Assembly: GCA_003162395.1 (NCBI GenBank)
Contig: PMON01000004.1
Coordinates: forward strand, 52,223-116,222
Direction: 5' to 3'
DNA from: Acidimicrobiaceae bacterium
GTDB taxonomy: Bacteria > Actinomycetota > Acidimicrobiia > Acidimicrobiales > RAAP-2
Length of the DNA stretch: 64,000 nucleotides
A program made the translations under genes and the position numbers. Shown here piece after piece: positions 18,591 through 29,075 of this stretch. Numbering within the stretch: the stretch's first letter is position 1; each line of letters opens with the position of its first letter. The notes under the pieces were generated by a model. The model had not been told where the DNA came from and made no database searches. It was given only the letters and a program-made list of their open reading frames with translations.

Positions 18591-19877
18591 GTGCGGTCGA
18601 GTCCCAGAGCTGCAGTCGCCCTCACTTGCGTCGCGATGTTGACGACGCTGTTGGCGACCGCCCTCACGGCATCGCCCGGCGATGCGGTCTCCACTGGTCA
18701 CGTCAACACGGTCAAGAAGCCGATAACGCTGACGTCGCAGCGTCGAATCAACCTGGTCGGCCCGGGGTCGGCTGCCGTCACGTCCAACGGGCTCGTCTTT
18801 CTGAGTGCCGTGCGTCCCACGATCCCGAAGGGCTCGAAGGAGCCCGGCAGCGTGCTCTACGCGTTCAGCCGAAACGGAACGCTCGTGTGGCACGCGTCCT
18901 ATGCGACCTTTCCGACCGTGCCCCCGGTGCCCGCGTACCTGACGGCACCGGCCGCCGGTGGCGGCATCGTCTACGTCGGCTGGAACCGTGAGAGCGCCGA
19001 CCAGTACGACGGGGCGATGGATGCATTTCACGCGACCACAGGGAAGTTGATCTTCCAGGGGGGACAAGGTGGCACGTCCGCGCCGACCGTTGCCGGCGGC
19101 ACGCTCTACTCGAACTGGCAGTTCATCTGCTGCATGGGCGAGCAGGACGCCGAAGCAACCCAGGGGCTCAACGCGGCGACCGGAGACGCAGTCTTCACGA
19201 CGGACCCGGGTCTCGGCACGCCGACATCACCAGCGGCAGCTGCCGGAGGCCTGCTCTACGTGGCAACGGGTGGAACGCTCAATGTCTTTGACGCACTCGG
19301 TCACACTGGTTGTGGGCCGCCCCCGTACCCGTCTCCCCCGTTCAGCTATCCGTCGTACTGCGCACCGCTGTGGTCGGACTCGGCGCTGGGCACGATCACC
19401 GGGACGCCGAGAATCGTCGGCGGCACGCTCTTCGTAGGAGCGGCTGACGACCTGTACGCCTATCCCGCGAGCGGGTGCGGTGCTCCCCAGTGCATGCCAG
19501 CGTGGACAGCGTCAGCGAATGGACCGCTGACGACCTCAGCAACCAGCACCGCAAAGCTGGTGTTCATCGCGTCGCACAAGGGGACGCTCTACGCGTTCTC
19601 TGTCGCGGGATGTGGCCACAGCACCTGCTCGCCCATTTGGACCGGCAGCGTCAGGGGGGCGCTGACCGCGCCGACAATCTCGCGAGCAACCGTCTACGTG
19701 GGATCCTCCAAGGGAGTCGTCTACGGCTTCAACCTGGCGGGCTGCTCCAAGCCGACGTGCTCACCGACGCTCGAGGCGCACGTAAGGGCGCCAGTCGCCA
19801 ACGCGTCGGTTGTCGACGACGGCCACCTGTTCGTGACCGATACGGCGCACACGCTGCACGTCTTCAGGTTGCCGTAG
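18591..19877 (+). CDS. Secreted PQQ-like beta-propeller protein
   Basis: The 428-residue protein has a signal peptide (residues 1-32) and then PQQ-enzyme-type propeller blades, each with a GGTLYV/ATVYVGS strand followed by LYAFS or VYGFN. Four blades carry a Cys pair of the form AGC-G/S-x-x-x-C-x-P, probably disulfides. No dehydrogenase cofactor residues are evident, so a structural or binding role outside the cell is likely. The GTG start follows GAGGAGG. Confidence 0.78.
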   Translation: MRSSPRAAVALTCVAMLTTLLATALTASPGDAVSTGHVNTVKKPITLTSQRRINLVGPGSAAVTSNGLVFLSAVRPTIPKGSKEPGSVLYAFSRNGTLVWHASYATFPTVPPVPAYLTAPAAGGGIVYVGWNRESADQYDGAMDAFHATTGKLIFQGGQGGTSAPTVAGGTLYSNWQFICCMGEQDAEATQGLNAATGDAVFTTDPGLGTPTSPAAAAGGLLYVATGGTLNVFDALGHTGCGPPPYPSPPFSYPSYCAPLWSDSALGTITGTPRIVGGTLFVGAADDLYAYPASGCGAPQCMPAWTASANGPLTTSATSTAKLVFIASHKGTLYAFSVAGCGHSTCSPIWTGSVRGALTAPTISRATVYVGSSKGVVYGFNLAGCSKPTCSPTLEAHVRAPVANASVVDDGHLFVTDTAHTLHVFRLP

Positions 19878-20242
19878 GAGCCCGAGTCCAGCTTCCTGGT
19901 GCTCCCCACGAGGCGTGCAATCGACTCTCGACCGCAACGGTCGTCGATGGGCCAATATGGCCGGGACTCGAACCGAGTGGCGAGAGCATCGCCGGCAGTA
20001 CGGTCCTAGCCCATTGATCTGGTCATCGTCTCCAAAACCGGGCTGAACTGAACCCCGTTTGGGGATCCACATGACCTTGACCCCACCTCGGATCCGCAGA
20101 ACTCGACCTCCAGAGTCGATCGCTTCAGCCGTGGGCGTCGATGATCACTGCACCCTGCGAGTCCCCGGCAGCCCAGAGCAAGCACCTTGTCGTAAATTCG
20201 AGGTTCGGACACGGGCGGGTCGTGCCACGCGAGGGGGCTCAT
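19878..20242. other. Intergenic region with a repeat shared with 29.3 kb
   Basis: Bases 19881-19907 match 29296-29322 with two differences (core AGCTTCCTGGTGCTCCCC), with weaker similarity for about 30 more bases. The rest shows no gene; the promoter of the SGNH gene at 20243 must lie here. Confidence 0.5.
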
Positions 20243-21244
20243 GTGAGACGGGCTGGTGCGATCCTACTTGGAGCGTCGCTCGTTGCTCTGTTCGTCTGGG
20301 CGGTCCCCTTCCATGCAGCCAGTTCGGTGGCACGCTTCCCAACTGGCGCATCTACGACGACAACCACATCCGAGACTGCAGCATCTCTAATCAGGAAGTT
20401 CGCTTCCCTCAACCAAGTCGAGAAGCTCGTCGCTGCGTCCGTCAAAATCCAGCGGCTGAATGCACACACGTCCGACGAACTGTCCAGGATCTACTGGGAC
20501 GATGTCGACACCGTGGACGGGATACCCATCACTTGCAGATCCGCAACGAGGGGCTGCGTGTTCGGTGACGCAGGGAGCGACGTCGCCGTGGTCCTCTTTG
20601 GGGACTCACATGCGAGGATGTGGCTGCCGGCCATCGCTCCGGTTGCCACCGCTGATCACTTGAAGCTCGTCGTGATTGGTAGGACTGGCTGTTCGCTTGC
20701 AATCCACCGCATCTCGCAGATGTTTGGGGGGTGTGCCTCGGTGATCGCGAGCGACATCAAGGTCATCGATGCCATCAGGCCGGCGGCCATCATCATGTCC
20801 GATCGAACCTCGTACACGGGCATGACCCACGCCCAGTGGCAGGCTGGCTTGACCGAGACCATCGACGGTCTCCGACCATCCGGAGCCAAGGTTGCGATGA
20901 TTGGCGACATTCAAGTGTTCGACCCTGGAATGGTCTCCGACCTCTTGGAGTGCCTTGCCGTGCACACTACGGCCGTCCAGGACTGTGCAGTCTCGAACCC
21001 AAATCGAGCGGCTCCGGGTCAGGAGCAAGCCGAGGAGAGGGCGACGTCTCTGGCACACGATCTCTACATCAATCCAACTCCTTGGCTGTGTACACGCCAA
21101 ACTTGCTCCCCGGTCATCGGAGACAACATCGTGTACTGGGATGCCGCTCATGTGAGCGTGAGATACGCCGCCTATCTCTCAGGGGTGATGGGAAGTGCGC
21201 TGAGCAAGTTCCTGGGAGCTGCGATTCTTGACAAGAGGACGTAG
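20243..21244 (+). CDS. Secreted SGNH-domain protein with intact Asp-His
   Basis: The 333-residue protein has a membrane anchor or signal at residues 3-25 and a Thr-rich linker, then an SGNH domain with VLFGDSHARMWLPA (Ser) and the final block YWDAAHVSVRYAAYLS, where Asp and His are in the canonical D-x-x-H spacing. It is related to the two copies at 4199 and 5709 but keeps the Asp they lost. It is probably a cell-envelope esterase or acetyl transferase domain. GTG 20243 follows GAGGGGG. Confidence 0.78.
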   Translation: MRRAGAILLGASLVALFVWAVPFHAASSVARFPTGASTTTTTSETAASLIRKFASLNQVEKLVAASVKIQRLNAHTSDELSRIYWDDVDTVDGIPITCRSATRGCVFGDAGSDVAVVLFGDSHARMWLPAIAPVATADHLKLVVIGRTGCSLAIHRISQMFGGCASVIASDIKVIDAIRPAAIIMSDRTSYTGMTHAQWQAGLTETIDGLRPSGAKVAMIGDIQVFDPGMVSDLLECLAVHTTAVQDCAVSNPNRAAPGQEQAEERATSLAHDLYINPTPWLCTRQTCSPVIGDNIVYWDAAHVSVRYAAYLSGVMGSALSKFLGAAILDKRT

Positions 21245-21312
21245 CACCCCTCCGAGTCGCATTCGTCAGACGAGTCTCCAACGCCGGGCGACGCACACGG
21301 ATCACCTCAGGT

Positions 21313-22194
21313 TCAGCCAGAGGCGCACTCCTTGGCTCTCCGTGCTGACTCCACCGTGCAAGGTGGAAGTCGCGACTCGGACGGTGGCCGGTAGTTCTGC
21401 ACGGCCTCTTCGACCGCGAGTGCGAGTAGCGCCTGCCCAGCGAGGCTCGGATGGATGCCGCATCCGTCCCCGACGAGCTGGGTGAGCAGTCCGGCAGTGC
21501 AGAGGTTCCCGCTCGACCCAGCGGCGGCAGTCTCGAAAGCTCCCCACCCGTCAGCAACCTTCACGTGGTACCGGGACACCGCCCTGTCAACGGTCCTGTT
21601 CACGTCCGGCGAGTAGTCGACTCCTGCGAAGACGAGGGGGTAGTAGTTCACGATGACGATCGTTCCTTGGTAACTGCTACGCAGCCCCTTTAGCGTCGTT
21701 GCCACATCCGAGGAGAGCCGGGCAAGGACACCTGGCAGCTGCCTGACGCAGTTGTCCGAGGTCGCTTGCTGGCAACTGAGCGTGTCGTTGATGCCGATCA
21801 TCAAGGTCACCAGCGTGGTGTTTGGGTGGCTCTTCAGATAGGCCGTCGCGTACTGAATCTGGGTCCCCGCGTACTGGACGTGCAACGCGCATGCGAGCAC
21901 GGAGGCGTCCATCCGGAGGAACTCCAGCGAGGTCTCACCAGAGCAAGCTGCGTTCGCAACCTGCATTCCGAGCGCTGCACCGACGTCCTCGGGGAATCCG
22001 GTGAAGCTGGCCGGGTCTGAGTAGACGGGCGTTGGGACCGAGTCGGGATCGCGCAGGCCGAAACTGATGGAGTCGCCAAGCGCAAGGTAGTCGCTTCGAG
22101 CGCGCGCCTGCGACCTGTGAGCCTCCGCTAAGACTGCGGCCGCGACAACGAGGACTACGGCCACGGCGACGGCTACCAATCCACGCCTGGACAT
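21313..22194 (-). CDS. Exported SGNH/GDSL hydrolase
   Basis: The 293-residue protein has an N-terminal membrane segment (residues 5-22) and a GDSL-type domain: block I YLALGDSISFG with Ser, block II GMQVANAACSGET, block III MIGINDTL with Gly-x-Asn-Asp, and block V CGIHPSLAGQ with His. The position three before the His is Cys, while an Asp lies five before it, so the acid residue is uncertain. It is a likely extracellular lipase or esterase, convergent with the preceding SGNH gene. Confidence 0.8.
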   Translation of the reverse strand: MSRRGLVAVAVAVVLVVAAAVLAEAHRSQARARSDYLALGDSISFGLRDPDSVPTPVYSDPASFTGFPEDVGAALGMQVANAACSGETSLEFLRMDASVLACALHVQYAGTQIQYATAYLKSHPNTTLVTLMIGINDTLSCQQATSDNCVRQLPGVLARLSSDVATTLKGLRSSYQGTIVIVNYYPLVFAGVDYSPDVNRTVDRAVSRYHVKVADGWGAFETAAAGSSGNLCTAGLLTQLVGDGCGIHPSLAGQALLALAVEEAVQNYRPPSESRLPPCTVESARRAKECASG

Positions 22195-22929
22195 CGGCCC
22201 AATCTAGGTGCGTCTCCTCTTGGAAGACCGAGCGGCGCCGTCGCGGCTCACAGATCTGCTCTTCGAGCGACAGGGCGATCTGGCGATGCGATCTGGACGG
22301 CTTGAAGGATTGCTCTTCGAGGCCATCGAAGGAGCAGCTGCTTGTGCGAGAGCGCCAACTGCTCGAAGAGACGGTCAGGCTCATCCCCACACCGCAGTCG
22401 CTCATCTCCGAGGGCATCGGCCAGATGGCACCGTCAGTTGTGCTTGTAGGAGTCGGCGGAAATGACTCGAGTCCGCCATCCTTGACGCTGGGATCGAGTT
22501 CGATCTGGCACTCGCTCGGGAGGTACAGCAGGCGCGCGAAGTCTGCAACTGGGCGGTCGGCAAGGCTGCGTTGATGTTGGACGAGTGCAAACTCAATCAA
22601 CCGGAGGCTGTCGGTACCTCCAGCGCCGTTGACTCGTCACTCCAGAGATTGCGACGAGCTTGGTCAGCTTCATCGTCGATCCGTTTCACGAAGCTACGTC
22701 ATCACCTATCTCGCCGGGAAGGGCACTGTGCGAGTCCTACGTCGGAGATAACCCCGCTCGATTCTCACGTTTGCTGACGGAGCAGCTTCGCGTTCGAGAT
22801 CTACTCGAGTCGTCAGGACACGCACCAGAGGTGGCGAGCTAGAGGACCCGCAGGGCAAATTCGGTGTGCCTCTACCTTTGATCCGAGGACGCGGTACAAC
22901 TCAGGGCCCAACAGACAAGGAGACCGAAG
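22195..22929. other. Long non-annotated region with possible gene remnant
   Basis: No complete gene is convincing. On the plus strand, frames around 22300-22480 and 22478-22777 read like helical protein (for example EFDLALAREVQQAREVCNW) but are broken by stops and frame changes. This suggests a decayed gene. AAGGAGA near 22918 belongs to the next gene. Confidence 0.35.
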
Positions 22930-23235
22930 ATGCCGGCAACTCTCAAGCTGACGCATAAAGCGATCGGAGTGGAGATCCGTCGTGGCACGTTCGATGTCGT
23001 GATCGACGGTGAGCGTGTTGGGTCGATCGAGATGAACGACACGATCGAGATACCAATCGAAGCTGGACATCACACCCTCCGAGTCCGCAACGGCCGAAAC
23101 TTGAGCCGCACTCTGACCTTCGAGGTGGGCGAGGGCCAGGTCGTCGCCTTCCGATGCACCGGAAAGAGGTTCTTGCCGATCTTTCTCGTGTCGTTCGTCG
23201 TGCCACGCCTGGCGCTCTCGCTCCGTCCGGAGTAG
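22930..23235 (+). CDS. Small PEGA-like beta protein
   Basis: The 101-residue protein is mostly beta: GTFDVVIDGERVGSI...IEIPIEAGHHTLRVRNGR resembles one PEGA or carrier beta-sandwich unit. A short hydrophobic segment, FLPIFLVSFVVPRLALSL, lies at the C-terminus and may anchor it. Function unknown. AAGGAG lies eight bases before the ATG, a strong ribosome site. Confidence 0.6.
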   Translation: MPATLKLTHKAIGVEIRRGTFDVVIDGERVGSIEMNDTIEIPIEAGHHTLRVRNGRNLSRTLTFEVGEGQVVAFRCTGKRFLPIFLVSFVVPRLALSLRPE

Positions 23236-23401
23236 CAGGGGCTCAGGAATCGAAAGGTTCCTGAGCAACTCAAACCTGGAGAGCCCCTTGGCGACTCGAA
23301 TCGGCCTCCCCCTTTCACCTGCGCATACTCGCATCGACCCAGATCAGATGGTCTTTCTCGTACGACATCGTCCAGCCAGCTACAGACCATATGCCCTGGA
23401 T

Positions 23402-23421
23402 TGGGCACGAGATGGGCACGA
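23402..23421. repeat. Paired TGGGCACGA direct repeats, 11-bp period
   Basis: TGGGCACGA occurs at 23402-23410 and 23413-23421. The same paired arrangement recurs at 29365-29384 (TTGGCACGA twice) and, inverted, at 63695-63714. They may be recombinase arm-type sites left by integrative elements. Confidence 0.4.
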
Positions 23422-23488
23422 AAGGAGTCCGCGTCTGAAAACTGCCTCTGAAGCGTGACCGTCCAAGGCAACTCTCTAGAGTTTCGCC

Positions 23489-26254
23489 GTGGAGATGCCC
23501 CACGGCACGGTGACGCTGCTCTTCACGGACATCGTCGGGTCCACGCAGCTCTGGGACACCGCGCCGGCCGCCATGGCGACGGCGCTCGAGCGCCACGACG
23601 AGATGCTGCGCGCGTCGATCGGGGACGCGGGCGGCTGGGTCTTCAAGACCGTCGGCGACGCGTTCTGCGCGTCCTTCGAGACTGCGGAGGCCGCGATCCT
23701 CGCTGCCGCCGAGGCGCAGCGCGCTCTCATTGCGCAGCAATGGAGCGGAGAGACGCCGATCGTGGTCCGCATGGGCGTCCACACCGGGGCGTGCCAGGAG
23801 CGCGATGGGGACTACTTCGGTCCACCTGTGAACCGGGTGTCACGGCTCGAGGCGATTGCCCACGGCGGGCAGGTCGTGCTCTCCAATGCGGTTGCCCAGC
23901 TCGTCGCTGACTCCCTGCCTGCCGGCGTCCAGCTGCGCGCCCTCGGCGAGCACCGGCTGAGGGACCTCCAGCGTCCCGAGGAGGTCTTCCAGCTCGTGAT
24001 CGAGGGACTGCCCGATGAGTTCCCGCCGCTGCGGTCCCTCAGCAACCCGCTGCTCAAGCACAACCTCCCCCCTCAGCTCACGAGCTTCGTTGGACGCTCT
24101 ACCCAGCTTGCCGAGGTGGCCGCCCTCCTCGGCGGCGCACGCCTCGTCACTCTGGTCGGGGCCGGTGGGTGCGGAAAGACCCGACTCGCTCTGCAGGTCG
24201 CAGCGGACCTTCTCGATGCTGACGGCGACGGCGTGTGGTTCGTCGACCTCGCTCCCCTGCGGGACCACGAGGCCGTCGCGCCCGCCGTGGCCGCGGTGCT
24301 CGGCATCGGCGAGGAACCCGAGCGCGACATCGCCGATTCGCTCGCTGCTGGGATCGGGGACCGCTCGATGCTCGTGCTCCTCGACAACTGCGAGCACCTG
24401 GTGGACGCCTGCGCGAAGCTCGCCGATGCGCTGCTGCGTGCATGCCAGGGGCTGGTCCTTCTCGCCACGAGCCGCGAACCACTGAGCATCGACGGGGAGC
24501 ACACGTATCGGGTGCCATCACTTGAGGCGCCTGCGGCGAACCTGGGGCTCGACGAGTTGCTCGCGTTCGAGTCGGTGCAGCTGCTGGTGCAGCGGGCGAG
24601 ATCCTACGACTCGACCTTCGAGGTGACCGCGGCGACCGCGGGGTCAGTGGGAGCGATCTGTCATCGGCTCGACGGCATCCCGCTCGCCATCGAGCTTGTT
24701 GCGTCGCGGCTCTCGATGATGACGCCCGCAGAGATCGAGCGACGACTCGACGATCGCTTCCGGCTGCTTTCGGGCTCGAGCCGCAGCGTCGTCCATCGCC
24801 AGCAGACACTCCAGGCGTCGATCGACTGGTCGTACGAGCTGCTCACGGGGCCGCAGCAAGCGGTACTCCGACGCGCCAGCGTGTTCGTCGGCACCTTCGA
24901 CCTCGCCGCGGCGGAGGCTGTGTGCGCCGCTGACGACGTCGATCCCCACGACGTCGTGGTGCTCGTCCACTCGCTCGTCGACCGCTCGCTCCTGCGGCCG
25001 GTGTTCACGAACCGCGACACGAGGTTCGGGATGGGCGAGTCGGTGCGCGAGTACGCGGCCGGAAAGCTCGAGGTGCTCGACGACCGGGCGGCGGCCAGGG
25101 ATCGACACGTCGCGTGCTACGTACGCCTCGCGACACGGATCGAGATGCCGCCGGATTCGATGATCCGCCCGGAGTCGATCGCCGACGAGCGAGCGAGGCT
25201 CGAGATCGGCTACGAGGACGCGGACAACCTGCTCGAGGCGCTGCGACGTGCACTCGAGGTCGGCGAGGATCAGGACGCGATGCTGCGGCTCGCGTACTGC
25301 TGGAGCGAGCGGTGCTGGAAGGATCACCAGTACGCCGAGGGCGTCGAGCACCTCCGGCGTGCTCTCGAGTGTGCCGCGAACGGCGCGCCCGCGTTGCGCG
25401 CACGCGTGCTCTTGGAGCTCGGCAACTTCCTCGTCGCGCAGGGACGGACGAGCGACGGTGCCGCGTCGTACGACAACGCGAAGGCCAGTGCCCTTACGGC
25501 CGACCGGATTGACGTCGCCCTCGTCGTCCTGGCACGGCTCTCGTACGTTGGGCACAAGCTCGGCGACGGGTCTGTCCACGCCGCGACCGAGGAGGGTGTC
25601 GCGCTCGCGGAGGCAACGGGCGACGAGGACCTCATCGCCTATGCGCGGTACGTGCGGGGCTCAAAGCTCGCTCTTGAGGACCCCGAGGCGAGCCTGGCGG
25701 ACCTCCGTGGGGCCGCGACGCACTTCCGGTCACGCCGGATGGAGAAGTGCTACTGGGAGTGCGTGGCGGACCTCGCCATGGCTGAGCTCGAGGTTGGGGA
25801 CCTGGAGCATGCGAAGGGCCACTTTGAAGAGGTGCTCGCCTCTGACGTCGGCGTCGATGACGCGTTCCTCGAATCGACGTACTTGAATCTCGCGGAGATC
25901 TGCCTCCAGTTCGGGGACGCGCACGGAGCGGTCGCAAGCTGGCGCGGCGGCTCGCAGTCGATTGCAACGAGCGCGAAGGCCGCCTACTTCGTCCCGACGA
26001 TCCTCATCGCGGCGCTGTGCTGCTCGGCGATCGGCGCCACGCTTGATGCGGCGCGCCTCCACGGCGCAGCGGAGCGGCTCGCCGAGGACCTGGACGAGCG
26101 GTTCGAGCCATTCGAAGCGGGACTACGTGACGCGGACCTCGCGTCGATCAACGCTGCCCTCGGTGACGACACGTTCGAACGCGAGCGACGTGCGGGGCGG
26201 GAGCTCACCTTTGACGAGTCGATGGCCATCGCCATTGCGGCCCTCCCGGACTGA
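23489..26254 (+). CDS. Adenylate cyclase / NB-ARC ATPase / TPR regulator
   Basis: The 921-residue protein has a class III cyclase domain (residues 1-165; VTLLFTDIVGSTQLW and VGDAFCASFET), an NB-ARC/AAA-type ATPase (from about 190; Walker A GAGGCGKTRLA, LVLLDNCEHLVDAC), and a long alpha-helical TPR-like C-terminal half. This architecture is common in actinobacterial signalling proteins and couples nucleotide sensing to cAMP or protein interaction. No LuxR DNA-binding tail is present. GTG 23489 or ATG 23495 could both start it; the ribosome site is weak. Confidence 0.85.
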   Translation: MEMPHGTVTLLFTDIVGSTQLWDTAPAAMATALERHDEMLRASIGDAGGWVFKTVGDAFCASFETAEAAILAAAEAQRALIAQQWSGETPIVVRMGVHTGACQERDGDYFGPPVNRVSRLEAIAHGGQVVLSNAVAQLVADSLPAGVQLRALGEHRLRDLQRPEEVFQLVIEGLPDEFPPLRSLSNPLLKHNLPPQLTSFVGRSTQLAEVAALLGGARLVTLVGAGGCGKTRLALQVAADLLDADGDGVWFVDLAPLRDHEAVAPAVAAVLGIGEEPERDIADSLAAGIGDRSMLVLLDNCEHLVDACAKLADALLRACQGLVLLATSREPLSIDGEHTYRVPSLEAPAANLGLDELLAFESVQLLVQRARSYDSTFEVTAATAGSVGAICHRLDGIPLAIELVASRLSMMTPAEIERRLDDRFRLLSGSSRSVVHRQQTLQASIDWSYELLTGPQQAVLRRASVFVGTFDLAAAEAVCAADDVDPHDVVVLVHSLVDRSLLRPVFTNRDTRFGMGESVREYAAGKLEVLDDRAAARDRHVACYVRLATRIEMPPDSMIRPESIADERARLEIGYEDADNLLEALRRALEVGEDQDAMLRLAYCWSERCWKDHQYAEGVEHLRRALECAANGAPALRARVLLELGNFLVAQGRTSDGAASYDNAKASALTADRIDVALVVLARLSYVGHKLGDGSVHAATEEGVALAEATGDEDLIAYARYVRGSKLALEDPEASLADLRGAATHFRSRRMEKCYWECVADLAMAELEVGDLEHAKGHFEEVLASDVGVDDAFLESTYLNLAEICLQFGDAHGAVASWRGGSQSIATSAKAAYFVPTILIAALCCSAIGATLDAARLHGAAERLAEDLDERFEPFEAGLRDADLASINAALGDDTFERERRAGRELTFDESMAIAIAALPD

Positions 26255-26369
26255 GGGCAACGACGCCATCGGATGTGTCACCATTGCCCCGGCACCATCG
26301 AGCCGCTGGCACGGTGCTAAGACATCGACGGTCCGATTGCTCAGGAACTCACTGCCGAAGGGGGCCAAG

Positions 26370-29075
26370 GTGGGCACTGGCACGCGCGTGAGCGGTGGCC
26401 GATGGGGCAGGTGGGCGCTGGCCGTGCCGTTGCTCCTGCTCGTCGCCATGGTGACGTCCGTCACGCCGTCCTCGGCGACCACGACGCCAGCATTCCTGTT
26501 CGCCACGCCAGCGGGCCGCGGCACGCAGACGTGCGCGAACGCAGCCAACGCCTGCACCCTGTCGAAGGCGCTCATCGCCGCAGGACCAGGCACGACGATC
26601 GACCTCGTGACTAAGGGCAGCCTGTCGAACTCGGCCACCTGGTACCAGGGCGGGTTCTCCGTCGACACCCCCGGCACGTCAGCCGCCAAGCCCGTGACCA
26701 TCAACGGCGAGAGCGACGCGATCATCGACGGCGACCAAAGCCACGCCGACCTCACCGTAGGCCCGATCTACCTCGACCTCGACGACGTGTCGATCGACGG
26801 GAGCGGCAACGGACCGGGGCTGCGCAACAACGACGGGGGCTCAGTCACCGTCGAGAACTCAACGTTCACCGGGGACACCAACTCGGACAACTACGGCGGT
26901 GCGATCGACAACAGTGACACGCTCCAAGCTGGCACCATCGGACGCGACACCCTCACGGTCCGCAACAGCACCTTCAGCTCCGACAGCGCGCTCGAGGGCG
27001 GGGCGATCTTCAACGAGGACGGGTCCGTCGATGTCGCCGGCTCGACGTTCACGAGCGACGAGGCCGACGCGGACGAGGGCGGGGGCGGTGCGATCATGAG
27101 CGGGTTCGCGGTCGGCGTGCACGCCCCGGCGGGAACCCTCGTGGTCACGAGCTCAATCTTCGAGAACAACATCGCGAACGGCGTCGGCGGCGCCATCGAC
27201 AATGCCGACGGCGCGACTGGCACCGCGGACATCACTGACTCGACCTTCAGCGACAACAACAGCGGCAAATATGGCGGCGCGATCTCGAACGGCTACAGCG
27301 GCGGCTCGGGAAGCATGGACGTCAGCGAGTCGACGTTCAACGACGACCAGACCGCGATCAACGGCGGCGGCATCGACAACGGGGACTACGGTGCGGGCGC
27401 ACTCCAGGTGCTGCACTCGACGTTCGACGACGACGTGGCCTCCGGCAACGGCACCGGCATCGACTCGGCGGACAACGGTGGCTCGGGGTCGACGACCGTC
27501 GGCGGCGACATCTTCAACGACACCTGCTACCACTCGAGCGGCGGCTGGCTCGACCGTGGCTACAACGTCGGGCGGAACGCGTCGTGCTTCAATGCGTCGA
27601 GCTCGGGCAACGTCGACGACGCCACCCTTTACGCCGACGTCTCCGGGCTCGAGCAGCTCCACAGCCCGCTCCCCATCATCGTGCCGTCAGCAGGAAGCCA
27701 CGCCGCCTCGACCATCCCGAACGGCGTCGCGCAGCTCTGCCCTGTCGCGGGTGACGAGCGTGGGATGCCGAGCCCCGGCAGCGTGCCGTGCGACGCCGGT
27801 GCCGCCCAGGTGCCCGGCGGAGCCACGGTCCGGCTCCTTGCCTCGCCGCTGCCGACGACGACGGGGGCCGTCACGTACAACGTCGTAGTCCAGGGCTCGC
27901 TCGGTCTCGAACCTGCTGGGTCGGTCCAGATCGTCGACAGCCACTCGGGCCACTGCGAGGTCACGTTGCTCGTGTCCGACGGCGCAACGGCGACCCACGG
28001 CTCGTGTGCCCTGACCGAGTCGGCGGCAACGTCGCCGTACGCGGTAACCGCGACCTATGTCGGCAACGCGAACTACGGCGAGTCGTCGACGTCGATCGTC
28101 GTGCGGGGAACCGTGGCCGGATCGTCGGGCGCGGCCACGACAACGAACGGCGGCATCACCGTCACGGGAACTGGTGGGAAGTCCGGATCCTCGGACGTGA
28201 GCGAGGCCAAGTACGCCAGCGACCCAGAGCCGACGAAGCTTGCCTCGGGATCGAAGTACTTCGACGTCGCCGAAGGCAAAGCCACGAGCGGCGCGGCCGA
28301 CGCGCACGGGACTGCGGCGTTCGCTGCGGTCAAAGTCCTCGACTGCGACAAGGTCACCTCGACCTCGCGGCTCTACTGGTGGGGCACTAAACACAAGCGC
28401 GCCCAATGGCTGCCGGTCGTCGGCAACCGCGGTCCCACGTACGTCAAGGGCAAGCCCGCGTGCCTGACTGTGACCCTTACCAGCGCGTCCTCTCCCACGG
28501 TGGCCGAGCTCACGGGCACCCCCTTCGCGACGACGAGCCCCCGGCTGCGGATCACGGGATCGACGATCATCGACACACACGTCCACCGGTTCGGTCGCGT
28601 GGTCCTCGCGGCGGCCGGCGGGAGCGCCCCGTACACCTGGCACCTCCTCATTGGCACGCTGCCGAAGCTCCTGAAACTTCGGTCAAACGGCGTGCTGTCC
28701 GGTACCCCGGAGGCTGCAGGGACGACGACCGTGGTCGTGCAGGTCACCGACACCGCAACGTCGACAACGCCGCAGGTTCACGTCATCGCGACGCTCCAGA
28801 TCGTCGTGCTGCCGCTCGCGCCGACGGTGAAGTCGATCGGCCCGGCGTCGGGCAGCCCGAAGGGCGGCACCAGGCTCACGATCGACGGTACCTACCTCGC
28901 AGGCGCTTCCGCGGTGTACTTCGGGGGCACGGCAGCATCCAAAGCGTCCTTCAAGGTGAACGCCGCCGGCACAGTCCTGATGGTGACGGCGCCGGCGCAC
29001 GCAGCGGGGAAAGTCGACGTCACCGTGACGACCAGGGGTGGGACGAGCAACGCGGGCTCCTACAAGTACACCTGA
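26370..29075 (+). CDS. Large secreted beta-helix / Ig / IPT-TIG protein
   Basis: The 901-residue exported protein has a signal peptide in the first 40 residues (WALAVPLLLLVAMVTSV). A right-handed beta-helix of polymorphic-membrane-protein type follows, with NSTFSSDSALEGGAIFNEDG and many GGAI(D/S)N repeats. Then come an Ig-like repeat, a putative-Ig domain (SAPYTWHLLIGTLPKLLKL) and a C-terminal IPT/TIG domain (GPASGSPKGGTRLTIDGTYL). It is probably a surface or adhesive protein. GTG 26370 has GGGGG six bases upstream and excludes overlap with the previous gene. Confidence 0.8.
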   Translation: MGTGTRVSGGRWGRWALAVPLLLLVAMVTSVTPSSATTTPAFLFATPAGRGTQTCANAANACTLSKALIAAGPGTTIDLVTKGSLSNSATWYQGGFSVDTPGTSAAKPVTINGESDAIIDGDQSHADLTVGPIYLDLDDVSIDGSGNGPGLRNNDGGSVTVENSTFTGDTNSDNYGGAIDNSDTLQAGTIGRDTLTVRNSTFSSDSALEGGAIFNEDGSVDVAGSTFTSDEADADEGGGGAIMSGFAVGVHAPAGTLVVTSSIFENNIANGVGGAIDNADGATGTADITDSTFSDNNSGKYGGAISNGYSGGSGSMDVSESTFNDDQTAINGGGIDNGDYGAGALQVLHSTFDDDVASGNGTGIDSADNGGSGSTTVGGDIFNDTCYHSSGGWLDRGYNVGRNASCFNASSSGNVDDATLYADVSGLEQLHSPLPIIVPSAGSHAASTIPNGVAQLCPVAGDERGMPSPGSVPCDAGAAQVPGGATVRLLASPLPTTTGAVTYNVVVQGSLGLEPAGSVQIVDSHSGHCEVTLLVSDGATATHGSCALTESAATSPYAVTATYVGNANYGESSTSIVVRGTVAGSSGAATTTNGGITVTGTGGKSGSSDVSEAKYASDPEPTKLASGSKYFDVAEGKATSGAADAHGTAAFAAVKVLDCDKVTSTSRLYWWGTKHKRAQWLPVVGNRGPTYVKGKPACLTVTLTSASSPTVAELTGTPFATTSPRLRITGSTIIDTHVHRFGRVVLAAAGGSAPYTWHLLIGTLPKLLKLRSNGVLSGTPEAAGTTTVVVQVTDTATSTTPQVHVIATLQIVVLPLAPTVKSIGPASGSPKGGTRLTIDGTYLAGASAVYFGGTAASKASFKVNAAGTVLMVTAPAHAAGKVDVTVTTRGGTSNAGSYKYT

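Noticed and set aside
19953..19980. tRNA-like segment around GGGACTCGAACCGAG
   Set aside because: There is no 7-base acceptor between the TGG and the T-arm-like part, and the stem has a mismatch; probably chance.
22208..22777. Short rightward frames in the 22.2-22.8 kb gap as real genes
   Set aside because: None has a ribosome site or an intact N-terminus; frames are interrupted, so only a remnant is noted.
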